Part shown: positions 1-6,911 of the stretch, one piece after another
Layout: the number at the start of each line of letters is the position of its first letter
How positions within the stretch are numbered: position 1 is the stretch's first letter
Source of the DNA: Clostridia bacterium
Lineage (GTDB): Bacteria > Bacillota > Clostridia > Christensenellales > Aristaeellaceae
Length of the DNA: 37,950 bases
NCBI GenBank assembly: GCA_030537335.1
Contig: JAUNNK010000011.1
Span: 1 to 37,950 of the forward strand
Direction of reading: 5' to 3'
Position numbers and translations under genes: made by a program
The notes under the pieces: model-generated
Seen by the model: the letters and a program-made list of their open reading frames with translations, nothing else
Told to the model about the DNA's origin: nothing
Database searches by the model: none

Positions 1-2
1 CT

Positions 3-269
3 GAGGCCCCTGCCGAGCCCGTGTCCGCAATCACCAACGAGCAACTGATCGCCATCACTGCTCTGGTCAACACCCAGCTCGGCGGCGCGAAGGATCCCAC
101 CGAGGCCGTCATGTGGATTCAGCATCAGCTGAAGCTGGCGGAGACCGGCGTGTATGACAGCGTCACCCTGGAGGCCGTGAAGGCCTTCCAGACGGAGATC
201 GGCCTGGAGCTGCCCACCGGCGTCGCCGATGAAGCGACCGTCGCCGCGCTGGCCGAGCTGAAGGTCTGA
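3..269 (+). CDS. C-terminal part of a peptidoglycan-binding-domain protein (5' end outside window)
   Basis: The reading frame is open to the left edge, so this is the end of a longer gene; about 88 residues are visible. The first residues are rich in Ala, Pro and Glu (EAPAEPVS), like a linker. The rest matches a single PG_binding_1-type repeat: a short helix with MWIQHQL, then TGVYDSVTLEAVKAFQ, then LPTGVADEATVAAL. In that family such domains hold cell-wall hydrolases or other exported proteins on peptidoglycan. The catalytic or anchoring part lies upstream and cannot be seen. A GTG at 21 could be mistaken for a start, but no ribosome site precedes it and the frame continues upstream. A strong terminator follows at 317-349. 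Confidence 0.6.
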   Translation, partial: EAPAEPVSAITNEQLIAITALVNTQLGGAKDPTEAVMWIQHQLKLAETGVYDSVTLEAVKAFQTEIGLELPTGVADEATVAALAELKV

Positions 270-316
270 TCCAAGGTCATCCAAATCAAACAAACAAAAT
301 AAACCAAAGACAAAAT

Positions 317-349
317 GCCGTCCGCGATGTCGCGGGCGGCAAAATTTTT
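317..349 (+). terminator. Rho-independent terminator of the leftmost gene
   Basis: A hairpin of about 10 base pairs (GCCGTCCGCG against CGCGGGCGGC, 317-340, one G-T pair) is followed by AAAATTTTT. It lies 48 bases after the stop codon of the peptidoglycan-binding gene. Confidence 0.75.
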
Positions 350-378
350 GCGCGGACTCCCATCGAGGGAATCCGCGC
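350..378 (-). terminator. Terminator of the thrC-thrB-UPF0735 operon
   Basis: GCGCGGA (350-356) pairs with TCCGCGC (372-378), with CCC/GGG inside and a short mismatch. Read leftward, the hairpin comes six bases after the UPF0735 stop and is followed by AAAAATTTT. It abuts the rightward terminator at 317-349, so two converging units end back to back. Confidence 0.65.
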
Positions 379-384
379 AATTCA

Positions 385-822
385 TCACTCTACGGCAACC
401 AGATACACGTTCTCCACGCCGGGAATGCCGGACAGCGCCCGGGTGGCCTCGTCCAGGCTCACGTTCATCTGGGCGATGTCCAGGGTCATGACCACGCTGG
501 CCGCGTCGCGGATGGGTAGGCTCTGGGAGATGGTGAGCACGTTCACATCCATCTCGGACAGGCGGTTCAGCGCCGTGGAGAGCACGCCGATCTCGTGGCT
601 GAGCTGCATGGAGATCACGGCCTTTCGTCCCGCATCGCCGCTGTCGGGGCTGTAAATAAAGTCCTTGTACTTGTAGTAGGTGCTGCGGGAGATGCCCACA
701 GCGCGCACCGCCGCGCTCACGTCCCGTGCAGCGCCGCTCTCCACCATCTGTCGGGCCTCCAGCACCTTCTCATAGTACACCGGAAGGATTTTCTTGTGCA
801 CGATCAGGAAATCGCTCTTCAT
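385..822 (-). CDS. UPF0735 ACT-domain protein (PheB-like)
   Basis: A 145-aa protein of the UPF0735 family (PheB in Bacillus subtilis), whose role is not firmly established. The N-terminal third holds a helix-turn-helix-like stretch (AAVRAVGISRSTYYKYKDF, about residues 36-54). The C-terminal half (about 70-145) is an ACT domain starting at HEIGVLSTALNRLSEMDVNV; ACT domains usually bind amino acids. The start at 822 has GGAGGAGG upstream, and its ATG overlaps the thrB stop in an ATGA, so it should be translationally coupled to thrB. It is the last gene of the threonine operon. An amino-acid-responsive regulatory role is inference. Confidence 0.85.
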   Translation of the reverse strand: MKSDFLIVHKKILPVYYEKVLEARQMVESGAARDVSAAVRAVGISRSTYYKYKDFIYSPDSGDAGRKAVISMQLSHEIGVLSTALNRLSEMDVNVLTISQSLPIRDAASVVMTLDIAQMNVSLDEATRALSGIPGVENVYLVAVE

Positions 823-1709
823 TCCTGGCCTCCTCCGACGACCACCGCGCCCACGCGGTCCACCGGCAGCGGCATCACCCGCCACTGGTGCTTCAGGCTG
901 CGCACCGCCTGCTTCATGCGCCAGTAGAAGCCCTCATCCCGATAGACGCAGAACAGGGTCGGGCCCGCGCCGCTGATGGCGAAGCCCAGCGCCCCGGCCT
1001 CCAGCGCGCGGCTGCGGATTTCGTCATACTCGTGAATCAGCGGCGAACGGTAGGGCTGGTGCAGCTTATCGTCCATGGCCGCGGCGATGGCGTCGAAGTC
1101 GCCCGCCTCCAGCGCCTTGAGCAGCACCGCCGCGTGGGCGATGTTGTAGGATGCGTCCGCAAAGGGAATCTGCTTGGGCAGCGCCGCGCGCATCTCCAAA
1201 GTGGACAGGCTGAAGTCGGGGATCAGCACCGCGAAGCGCAGTTGATCGGAGATCGGGCACTGCATGGTGATCACGTTGCCGCCGTAGAGCAGCGAGGCCG
1301 TCACGCCGCCCAGCAGCGCCGGGGCCACGTTGTCCGGATGTCCCTCCAGCTCCGTGACCAGATTCAGCAGGGTCTGGGAATTCAGCAGCCGTCCGTGCAG
1401 CTCGTTGGCCGCCACCACGCCCGCCACGATCAGGCTGGCGCTGCTGCCAAGGCCGCTGGACACCGGAATGTCCGATTCGATGTGCAGATAGACACCCGGT
1501 TGTTCGATGCCCATCTCCTGAATCGCCCTCCGGTAGCCGCGAATGGCCAGGTTGTCCTCATTCTGAAACTCGGGAGCCACGTTTTCAAACTCCAGGCCGC
1601 TCTCCCGTTCTTCAAAGGTGAAGTAGCCGTACACGCCCAGCGCCAGTCCCAGACAGTCGAAGCCTGGGCCCAGGTTCGCCGTGGTACCCGGTACGCGAAT
1701 CGTAATCAT
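819..1709 (-). CDS. thrB: Homoserine kinase
   Basis: Phosphorylates L-homoserine to O-phosphohomoserine with ATP in the cytoplasm, the penultimate step to threonine. The 296-aa chain is normal length for the GHMP kinase family. It begins ITIRVPGTTANLGPGFD, the homoserine kinase substrate-side motif, and carries the ATP-binding GHMP motif PVSSGLGSSAS at residues 82-92. A C-terminal AISGAGPTLF segment matches the conserved GHMP motif 3. The start ATG overlaps the thrC stop (ATGA, 1706-1709), and the end overlaps the UPF0735 start in the same way, so three genes form one tightly coupled leftward operon. Confidence 0.95.
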   Translation of the reverse strand: MITIRVPGTTANLGPGFDCLGLALGVYGYFTFEERESGLEFENVAPEFQNEDNLAIRGYRRAIQEMGIEQPGVYLHIESDIPVSSGLGSSASLIVAGVVAANELHGRLLNSQTLLNLVTELEGHPDNVAPALLGGVTASLLYGGNVITMQCPISDQLRFAVLIPDFSLSTLEMRAALPKQIPFADASYNIAHAAVLLKALEAGDFDAIAAAMDDKLHQPYRSPLIHEYDEIRSRALEAGALGFAISGAGPTLFCVYRDEGFYWRMKQAVRSLKHQWRVMPLPVDRVGAVVVGGGQE

Positions 1710-3175
1710 GCCTTCGCCGCCTTTCCCAGCACATACTGCATCATGTCGTTCGGATCGATCACGTCGCTGAAGCGCACCTCGCGCTCCAGCACGCCCGCAA
1801 GAGACGCGGGAGCCTTTTCGCCGCTGAGCTTCTCCAGCAGCGCCGTCTGTTCGCCCGCATCCTCGGGCACCTCCGCGCCCAGGCCGCGCAGCACGCTGGC
1901 CGGGAACTTGAAGGGCGAGGCCGTGGACAGCACCACGCAGGGCGCGTCCGCCCGGGCGCAGTCCTCGGCGGCCCGCCAGGCCACCGCCGTGTGGGGATCC
2001 ATCACATAGCCGTTCTCCTTGAACACCCGGCCGATGGCCGCAAGCGCTGCTTCATCATCCGCGCAAGCGCCCACGAAGCGCTCGCGAATCCTCGCCATGG
2101 CCTTATCCGGCATGGTGTAGCGGCCCGTCTCCTTCAGCTGGGCCATGAGGGCGGCCACAGCGGAAGCGTCGTTGTCCAGCGCATTGTAGAGCAGGCGCTC
2201 CAGGTTGCTGGACACCAGAATGTCCATCGACGGGGACAGCGTGACGTGGAAGTCGCGGTTTTTATCATAGGTGCCGGTCGCCAGGAAGTCGGTCAGCACG
2301 TTGTTTTCATTGGACGCGCAGATCAGCCTGCCCACCGGCAGCCCGGACAGCAGGGCGAAGTAGCCCGCCAGAATGTCGCCGAAGTTGCCCGTGGGCACGC
2401 AGAAGTCCACCTCGTCGCCCATGGCAATCCGACCCGCGCGCACCAGCTCCAGATACGCGCTGTAATAGTACACGATCTGCGGCGCGAGGCGGCCGATGTT
2501 GATGGAATTCGCGCTGGAGAGCGACAGATTGTGCTCCCGGCAGAACTCCGGGGAGATCTCGGTGAAGATGCGCTTGACGCCGGTCTGGGCCTGATCGAAG
2601 TTGCCGGAGATGGCGCACACACCCAGATTCTCCCCCGCCATGGTGGTCATCTGCGCGCGTTGAATGGGGCTGATTCCCCTGTCGGGATAGAACACCACAA
2701 TCGAAATGCCGGGCACGTCCGCAAAGCCGGTGAGCGCCGCGGAGCCGGTGTCGCCGCTGGTGGCGGTGAGGATCAGAATGCGGTCGCTGCGGCCCTCCTT
2801 CTCCATGGCGCAGCGCATCAGCTGGGGCAGCACCGACAGCGCCACGTCCTTGAACGCCGCCGTGGGGCCGTGGAACAGCTCCAGCACATATTTGTCGCCC
2901 ACCTGCTTCAGCGGAGCGATCTCCTTTACGTCAAACTTGCCGTCGTAGGCGCGCTGCACGCAGCCGTCGATCTCCTCCTGACTGTAGCCCGCGAGATACG
3001 CGCCCAGCACGCGCCGGGAAATCTCCTGGAAGGACGCACCTACAAGCTCCAGCGGAGGGATCTTGGGAAATTCCTTCAATGTATACAGGCCGCCGTCCGG
3101 CGCAATGCCGCGCAGCACCGCCTGCGGGCCGCTGACGCTGTTCTTGTCGCCGCGCGTGCTGTAAAATCCACTCAT
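1706..3175 (-). CDS. thrC: Threonine synthase
   Basis: PLP-dependent enzyme that turns O-phosphohomoserine into threonine and phosphate. The 489-aa protein starts MSGFYSTRGD, as in the long threonine synthase class. The PLP lysine is K109 in the HGPTAAFKD motif, and a TATSGDTGSAAL phosphate-binding loop follows. Other matching segments are FYPDRGISPIQ and the later VPTGNFGDILAGY. It is the first gene of the leftward operon thrC-thrB-UPF0735. A promoter at 3223-3251 gives a leader of about 40 bases, with AGAGG upstream of the ATG. No T-box or riboswitch fits in so short a leader. Confidence 0.95.
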   Translation of the reverse strand: MSGFYSTRGDKNSVSGPQAVLRGIAPDGGLYTLKEFPKIPPLELVGASFQEISRRVLGAYLAGYSQEEIDGCVQRAYDGKFDVKEIAPLKQVGDKYVLELFHGPTAAFKDVALSVLPQLMRCAMEKEGRSDRILILTATSGDTGSAALTGFADVPGISIVVFYPDRGISPIQRAQMTTMAGENLGVCAISGNFDQAQTGVKRIFTEISPEFCREHNLSLSSANSINIGRLAPQIVYYYSAYLELVRAGRIAMGDEVDFCVPTGNFGDILAGYFALLSGLPVGRLICASNENNVLTDFLATGTYDKNRDFHVTLSPSMDILVSSNLERLLYNALDNDASAVAALMAQLKETGRYTMPDKAMARIRERFVGACADDEAALAAIGRVFKENGYVMDPHTAVAWRAAEDCARADAPCVVLSTASPFKFPASVLRGLGAEVPEDAGEQTALLEKLSGEKAPASLAGVLEREVRFSDVIDPNDMMQYVLGKAAKA

Positions 3176-3203
3176 AATCTATACCTCTTTCTGAAAACAT
3201 AAC

Positions 3204-3232
3204 TTGCAATCCAGCAAAAACTATGATACAAT
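3204..3232 (+). promoter_or_regulatory. Sigma-A promoter of hom-lysC-asd
   Basis: TTGCAA (3204-3209), a 17-base spacer and TACAAT (3227-3232), with TG one base upstream of the -10 (extended -10). The expected transcription start is near 3239, about 67 bases before the hom ATG. The -10 overlaps that of the opposing thrC promoter. Confidence 0.65.
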
Positions 3233-3251
3233 GTTTTCCGCACAAAAACAA
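3223..3251 (-). promoter_or_regulatory. Sigma-A promoter of thrC-thrB-UPF0735
   Basis: On the minus strand: TTGTTT (3251-3246), a 17-base spacer and TATCAT (3228-3223). The expected start is near 3216. Two bases of the -10 (3227-3228) are shared with the -10 of the rightward hom promoter, so the two are unlikely to be occupied at once. Confidence 0.55.
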
Positions 3252-3259
3252 GTGTTTTT
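3244..3259. promoter_or_regulatory. 16-base palindrome, candidate operator in the threonine divergon
   Basis: AAAAACA (3244-3250), AG, TGTTTTT (3253-3259): a perfect inverted repeat. It covers the -35 box of the thrC promoter and lies just downstream of the predicted hom transcription start, where a repressor could act on both units. The binding protein is unknown. Confidence 0.45.
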
Positions 3260-3305
3260 ATTGTAAAGACTTTCAAACTGTACAAATTCAAACGAGGTGG
3301 ATAGA

Positions 3306-4445
3306 ATGAAGATCGGACTGCTCGGCATGGGTACGATCGGCAGCGGCGTATTTGAAATTGCGCAGAAGCTGGACGGCGTCGAGGTGAAGAAGGTGCTGGA
3401 AAAGCGCTTCCAGGCGGACTACATCACCGACAAAATCGAGGACATCACGACCGATCCTGAGATCGAACTGGTGGTGGAGACCATGGGCGGCCTGCATCCC
3501 GCCTACGAATTCGCGTCGGAGGTACTGAAGAATGGCAAGCACTTCGTCACCGCGAACAAGCTGCTGGTGAGCGCCTACGGCGAGGAGCTGACGGCGCTGG
3601 CCCACGAAAAGGGCCTGGCCTTCCTCTACGGCGCGGCCTGCGGCGGCGGCATCGCCTATCTGGCAAACCTGAAGATCGCCCGGGAGATCGACCGCATCAC
3701 CGCGCTGGGCGGCATCCTGAACGGAACCACCAACTATATTCTGGATTCCATGCAGTCGAAGAACATGGACTACGCCCAGGCGCTGTCCGAGGCCCAGGCG
3801 CTGGGCTACGCCGAGCGAGACCCCTCCAGCGACGTGGACGGTCTGGACACCCAGCGCAAGCTGATCCTGGCAAGCTCGGTGGGCTTCGACGCCTACATCA
3901 AGCCCGAGGACATTCCCACCCGGGGCATCTCGGCGGTGAAGATGGCGGATGTGACCTACGCCCGCGCGCACAATCTGGTGATTCGTCTGTGCGCCAGGGC
4001 CGAGCGCAACGCGGAGGGCGCGATCAGCGCCTACGTGGAGCCCACGCTGGTGGCTGTGAACGCCCCCGAGGCCGCGATTCTGGTCAACGTGAACTACGCC
4101 TGGTACAGCGGCGAGAGCTACGGCCTGATGAGCTACATCGGTCAGGGTGCGGGCAAGCTGCCCACCGCCGCGAACGTGCTGCGGGACGTACAGAGCATCG
4201 CCGCGGGCGCGCGCTACATGACCAGTGAGAATTGCAAGCGCGTGCAGCCGGACAACTCCGCCGCATGCCATCCGTACTACATCCGCATCGCGGATGCAAG
4301 CGCAATTCCGGCGGAATGGATCGCCCGGAGCGAGGTGCTGGACGGCGAGACCTGCATCGAGACCGTGCCGGTGTCCGTGCAGGCGATGCACAATCTGATG
4401 GCAAATCACAAGGACGCGTTCTTCGCGGGAATTCAAAGGGGATAA
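3306..4445 (+). CDS. hom: Homoserine dehydrogenase with shortened C-terminal domain
   Basis: Reduces aspartate semialdehyde to homoserine with NAD(P)H, at the methionine/threonine branch point. The 379-aa chain has a Rossmann motif GMGTIG (residues 7-12), a nucleotide-domain segment LVVETMGG, and the catalytic region with ILNGTTNYIL and DVDGLDTQRKL. Usual Firmicute enzymes are about 400-430 aa and end in a full ACT domain that senses threonine. Here the tail starts like ACT (HPYYIRIAD) but lacks the usual PGVLA segment and is only about 60 aa. Start 3306 is preceded by GAGGTGG; a GTG at 3297 is too close to that site. lysC follows after six bases. Confidence 0.93.
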   Translation: MKIGLLGMGTIGSGVFEIAQKLDGVEVKKVLEKRFQADYITDKIEDITTDPEIELVVETMGGLHPAYEFASEVLKNGKHFVTANKLLVSAYGEELTALAHEKGLAFLYGAACGGGIAYLANLKIAREIDRITALGGILNGTTNYILDSMQSKNMDYAQALSEAQALGYAERDPSSDVDGLDTQRKLILASSVGFDAYIKPEDIPTRGISAVKMADVTYARAHNLVIRLCARAERNAEGAISAYVEPTLVAVNAPEAAILVNVNYAWYSGESYGLMSYIGQGAGKLPTAANVLRDVQSIAAGARYMTSENCKRVQPDNSAACHPYYIRIADASAIPAEWIARSEVLDGETCIETVPVSVQAMHNLMANHKDAFFAGIQRG

Positions 4446-4451
4446 AGGCAT

Positions 4452-5792
4452 ATGCTGAAGGTGGCAAAATTCGGCGGCTCCTCACTGGCGGGCGCCGAGC
4501 AATTCAAAAAGGTCAAGGCGATTGTGGAGGCCGATCCGGCGCGCATGTGTGTGGTGGTGTCGGCGGCGGGCAAGCGCTACAAGAAGGACAACAAGATTAC
4601 CGATCTGCTCTACCTCACCCACGCCCACATCAACTACGGCGTGTCCTACGAGGACATCTTCTCCATGATCGAGGAGCGCTACTACGGCATCCGGGATGAG
4701 TTGGGCCTGAAGTGCGATCTGGAGAGCGAGTTTCAGAAGCTGCGCGGCGAGCTGAACCAGGACATCTCCGTGGACTATCTGGTGTCCCGCGGCGAGTACC
4801 TGACGGCGAAGCTGATGAGCGAATACCTGGGCTACGCCTTCCTGGACGCGGCGGACTGCGTGGTGTTCTCCTACGACGGTCAGATCGACTACGAAAAGAC
4901 CTACGCCAACATCGCCGCCCGGGCGGAGATGGCTCCGCGCTTCGTGATGCCCGGCTTCTACGGCGCGCTCCCCAACGGCCGCATCAAGGTCATGACCCGC
5001 GGCGGCAGCGACATCACCGGCGCGATCGTGGCCAACGCCCTGGACGCGGACATCTACGAGAACTGGACGGACGTGTCCGGCATCCTGATGGCCGATCCCA
5101 AGGTGGTGGAGAACCCCAAGCCCATCAAGTACATCACCTACCAGGAGCTGCGGGAGCTGTCCTACATGGGCGCGTCCGTGCTCCACGAGGAATCGATCCT
5201 TCCGGTGAAGGAGAAGAACATTCCGCTGAACATCCGCAACACCAACCGTCCGCAGGACGCGGGCACGATGATCCTGGAGACCATCGACGAGAAGCTGGTG
5301 CAGAACAAGCGGCTGATCACCGGCATCGCGGGACGGCGGAGCTTCACGGTGCTCACGATCTACAAGAAGCACATCTCCACCGACACCAGCATCATCCGCG
5401 AGACGCTGGAGATGTTGGAGACCTGCAAGGTGGAGGTGGAGCACATCACCCTGGGCGTGGACAGCTTCAACGTGGTGATGCCCACTGCACAGGTGCAAGA
5501 TCGCATCTACGATATCATCTCGGACATCAAGCGCAAGCTGAAGCCCGACCGCATCAAGATGGACGACAACATCGCCCTGATCGCCTCGGTGGGTCGCAGG
5601 ATGGTCAGCGTGCCCGGCAGCTCCGCCAAGCTCTTCGGCGCGCTGGGCGCACAGAACATCAACATCCGCATGATCGCCCAGGGCAGCGAGGAGATCAGCA
5701 TCATCGTGGGCGTGCACAACAAGGACTTTGAACGCACCATCCGCACGCTCTACGACGGCTTTATGAACAAAGAAGGAGGAAACGAAGCATGA
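4452..5792 (+). CDS. lysC: Aspartate kinase, single-chain with tandem ACT domains
   Basis: Phosphorylates aspartate to aspartyl-4-phosphate, the first step to lysine, threonine and methionine. The 446-aa protein opens with the kinase motif KFGGSS (residues 6-11). It carries SRGEYLTAKLM and the MTRGGSDITGAIVA loop, and ends after about residue 305 in two ACT repeats (SFTVLTIYKKH; a later segment with SVPGSSAKLFGALGAQNINI). The length and layout match the monofunctional enzyme without an internal restart. It follows hom by six bases, and its stop overlaps the asd start (ATGA). Which end product inhibits it cannot be read from the sequence. Confidence 0.94.
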   Translation: MLKVAKFGGSSLAGAEQFKKVKAIVEADPARMCVVVSAAGKRYKKDNKITDLLYLTHAHINYGVSYEDIFSMIEERYYGIRDELGLKCDLESEFQKLRGELNQDISVDYLVSRGEYLTAKLMSEYLGYAFLDAADCVVFSYDGQIDYEKTYANIAARAEMAPRFVMPGFYGALPNGRIKVMTRGGSDITGAIVANALDADIYENWTDVSGILMADPKVVENPKPIKYITYQELRELSYMGASVLHEESILPVKEKNIPLNIRNTNRPQDAGTMILETIDEKLVQNKRLITGIAGRRSFTVLTIYKKHISTDTSIIRETLEMLETCKVEVEHITLGVDSFNVVMPTAQVQDRIYDIISDIKRKLKPDRIKMDDNIALIASVGRRMVSVPGSSAKLFGALGAQNINIRMIAQGSEEISIIVGVHNKDFERTIRTLYDGFMNKEGGNEA

Positions 5793-6796
5793 AGACCTAC
5801 AATGTTGCAATTCTCGGCGCCACCGGCGCAGTTGGACAGCAGATGATCCGCGTTCTGGAGGAGCGCAACTTCCCCGTGGGAACCCTGCTCCCCCTGGCCA
5901 GCGCCCGCAGCGCCGGCAAGACCATCTCCTTCCGCGGCCAGGAGATCGCCATTCAGGAAGCCACCGAGAACTCCTTCGAGGGTATGGACTTCGTGCTGGG
6001 CGCGGTGCAGAACGCCCAGGCCAAGCACTTCGCTCCGGCGATCGTGAAGGCCGGCGCGGTGTTCGTGGACAATTCCTCCGCCTTCCGCATGGACCCCGAG
6101 GTTCCGCTGGTGGTTCCGGAGATCAACCCCGAGGACGCGAAGCTCCACAAGGGCGTCATCGCCAACCCGAACTGCTCCACCATCATCACGCTGGTGGCCC
6201 TGAGCGGCATCCGCAAGGTCACCGAGATCGAGAAGATGGTCGCCTGCACCTATCAAGCGGTGTCCGGCGCGGGCGTGGAGGGCATGCGCGAGCTGGAGAA
6301 CCAGATCGTGGCCCAGGCCGAGGGCAAGGCCATCGAAAACAGCACCTTCCCCTGCCAGATTCTCTCCAACGTCATCCCCATGATCGGCAGCGAGCTGGAC
6401 AACGGCTACACCACCGAGGAGATGAAGATGCAGAACGAGGGCCGCAAGATCATGCACCTGCCCGATCTGAAGGTGTGCTGCACCTGCGTGCGCGTGCCGG
6501 TGATGCGCTCCCACTCCATCTCCGTGCAGTTCGTCACGAAAGACCCCATGAGCGTGGAGCAGGCCCGCGAAGCGGTCAAGGCCGCCAAGGGCTGCGTGCT
6601 CATCGACGACCTCAACGGCCGCAACTATCCCACCCCGCTGGACACCACCGACCAGGATCTGGTGTACGTGGGCCGCATCCGCCGCGACCTGATCGACGAC
6701 GAACGCGGACTCACCCTCTGGTGCTGCGGCGACCAGATCCGCAAGGGTGCCGCCACCAACTGCGTCCAGATCGCCGAGCTGCTGGTGGAGGAATAA
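5789..6796 (+). CDS. asd: Aspartate-semialdehyde dehydrogenase
   Basis: Converts aspartyl-4-phosphate to aspartate semialdehyde with NADPH, the second step of the pathway, and thus feeds hom directly. The 335-aa chain has an N-terminal nucleotide site GATGAVGQQM (about 10-19), a phosphate-side motif VDNSSAFRMD, and the catalytic cysteine C129 in NPNCSTI. VSGAGVEGMREL is in the central domain. An AAGGAGGA ribosome site lies at the end of lysC, and the start overlaps its stop by four bases. Last gene of the rightward unit; a terminator follows at 6819. Confidence 0.96.
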   Translation: MKTYNVAILGATGAVGQQMIRVLEERNFPVGTLLPLASARSAGKTISFRGQEIAIQEATENSFEGMDFVLGAVQNAQAKHFAPAIVKAGAVFVDNSSAFRMDPEVPLVVPEINPEDAKLHKGVIANPNCSTIITLVALSGIRKVTEIEKMVACTYQAVSGAGVEGMRELENQIVAQAEGKAIENSTFPCQILSNVIPMIGSELDNGYTTEEMKMQNEGRKIMHLPDLKVCCTCVRVPVMRSHSISVQFVTKDPMSVEQAREAVKAAKGCVLIDDLNGRNYPTPLDTTDQDLVYVGRIRRDLIDDERGLTLWCCGDQIRKGAATNCVQIAELLVEE

Positions 6797-6818
6797 CACA
6801 ACCTCATAGAATCATTCC

Positions 6819-6853
6819 AGGATGCGCCTCCGCATGGGCGCATCCTTTTCTTT
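6819..6853 (+). terminator. Rho-independent terminator after asd
   Basis: AGGATGCGCC (6819-6828) pairs perfectly with GGCGCATCCT (6837-6846) around an 8-base loop, followed by TTTCTTT. It closes hom-lysC-asd. Confidence 0.9.
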
Positions 6854-6879
6854 ACAACAATTCATATTTGTGGTATTAT
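6851..6879 (+). promoter_or_regulatory. Sigma-A promoter of the leucine-rich-repeat gene
   Basis: TTTACA (6851-6856), a 17-base spacer and TATTAT (6874-6879), with an extended -10 TG at 6871-6872. An overlapping TATAAT at 6877 has a 20-base spacing to the same -35. The promoter begins in the T-run of the asd terminator. Confidence 0.6.
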
Positions 6880-6911
6880 AATAGCGACAATTTGTCCGAG
6901 GAGTGACGGTT

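Noticed and set aside
3176-3305. T-box or lysine riboswitch in the threonine divergon
   Set aside because: Leaders are only about 40 and 67 bases, and no specifier or terminator/antiterminator structure was seen.
4482-5810. Long open frame antisense to lysC (442 codons)
   Set aside because: His/Leu/Val/Asp-rich shadow of a G+C-rich gene, with no ribosome site; lysC motifs are unambiguous on the other strand.
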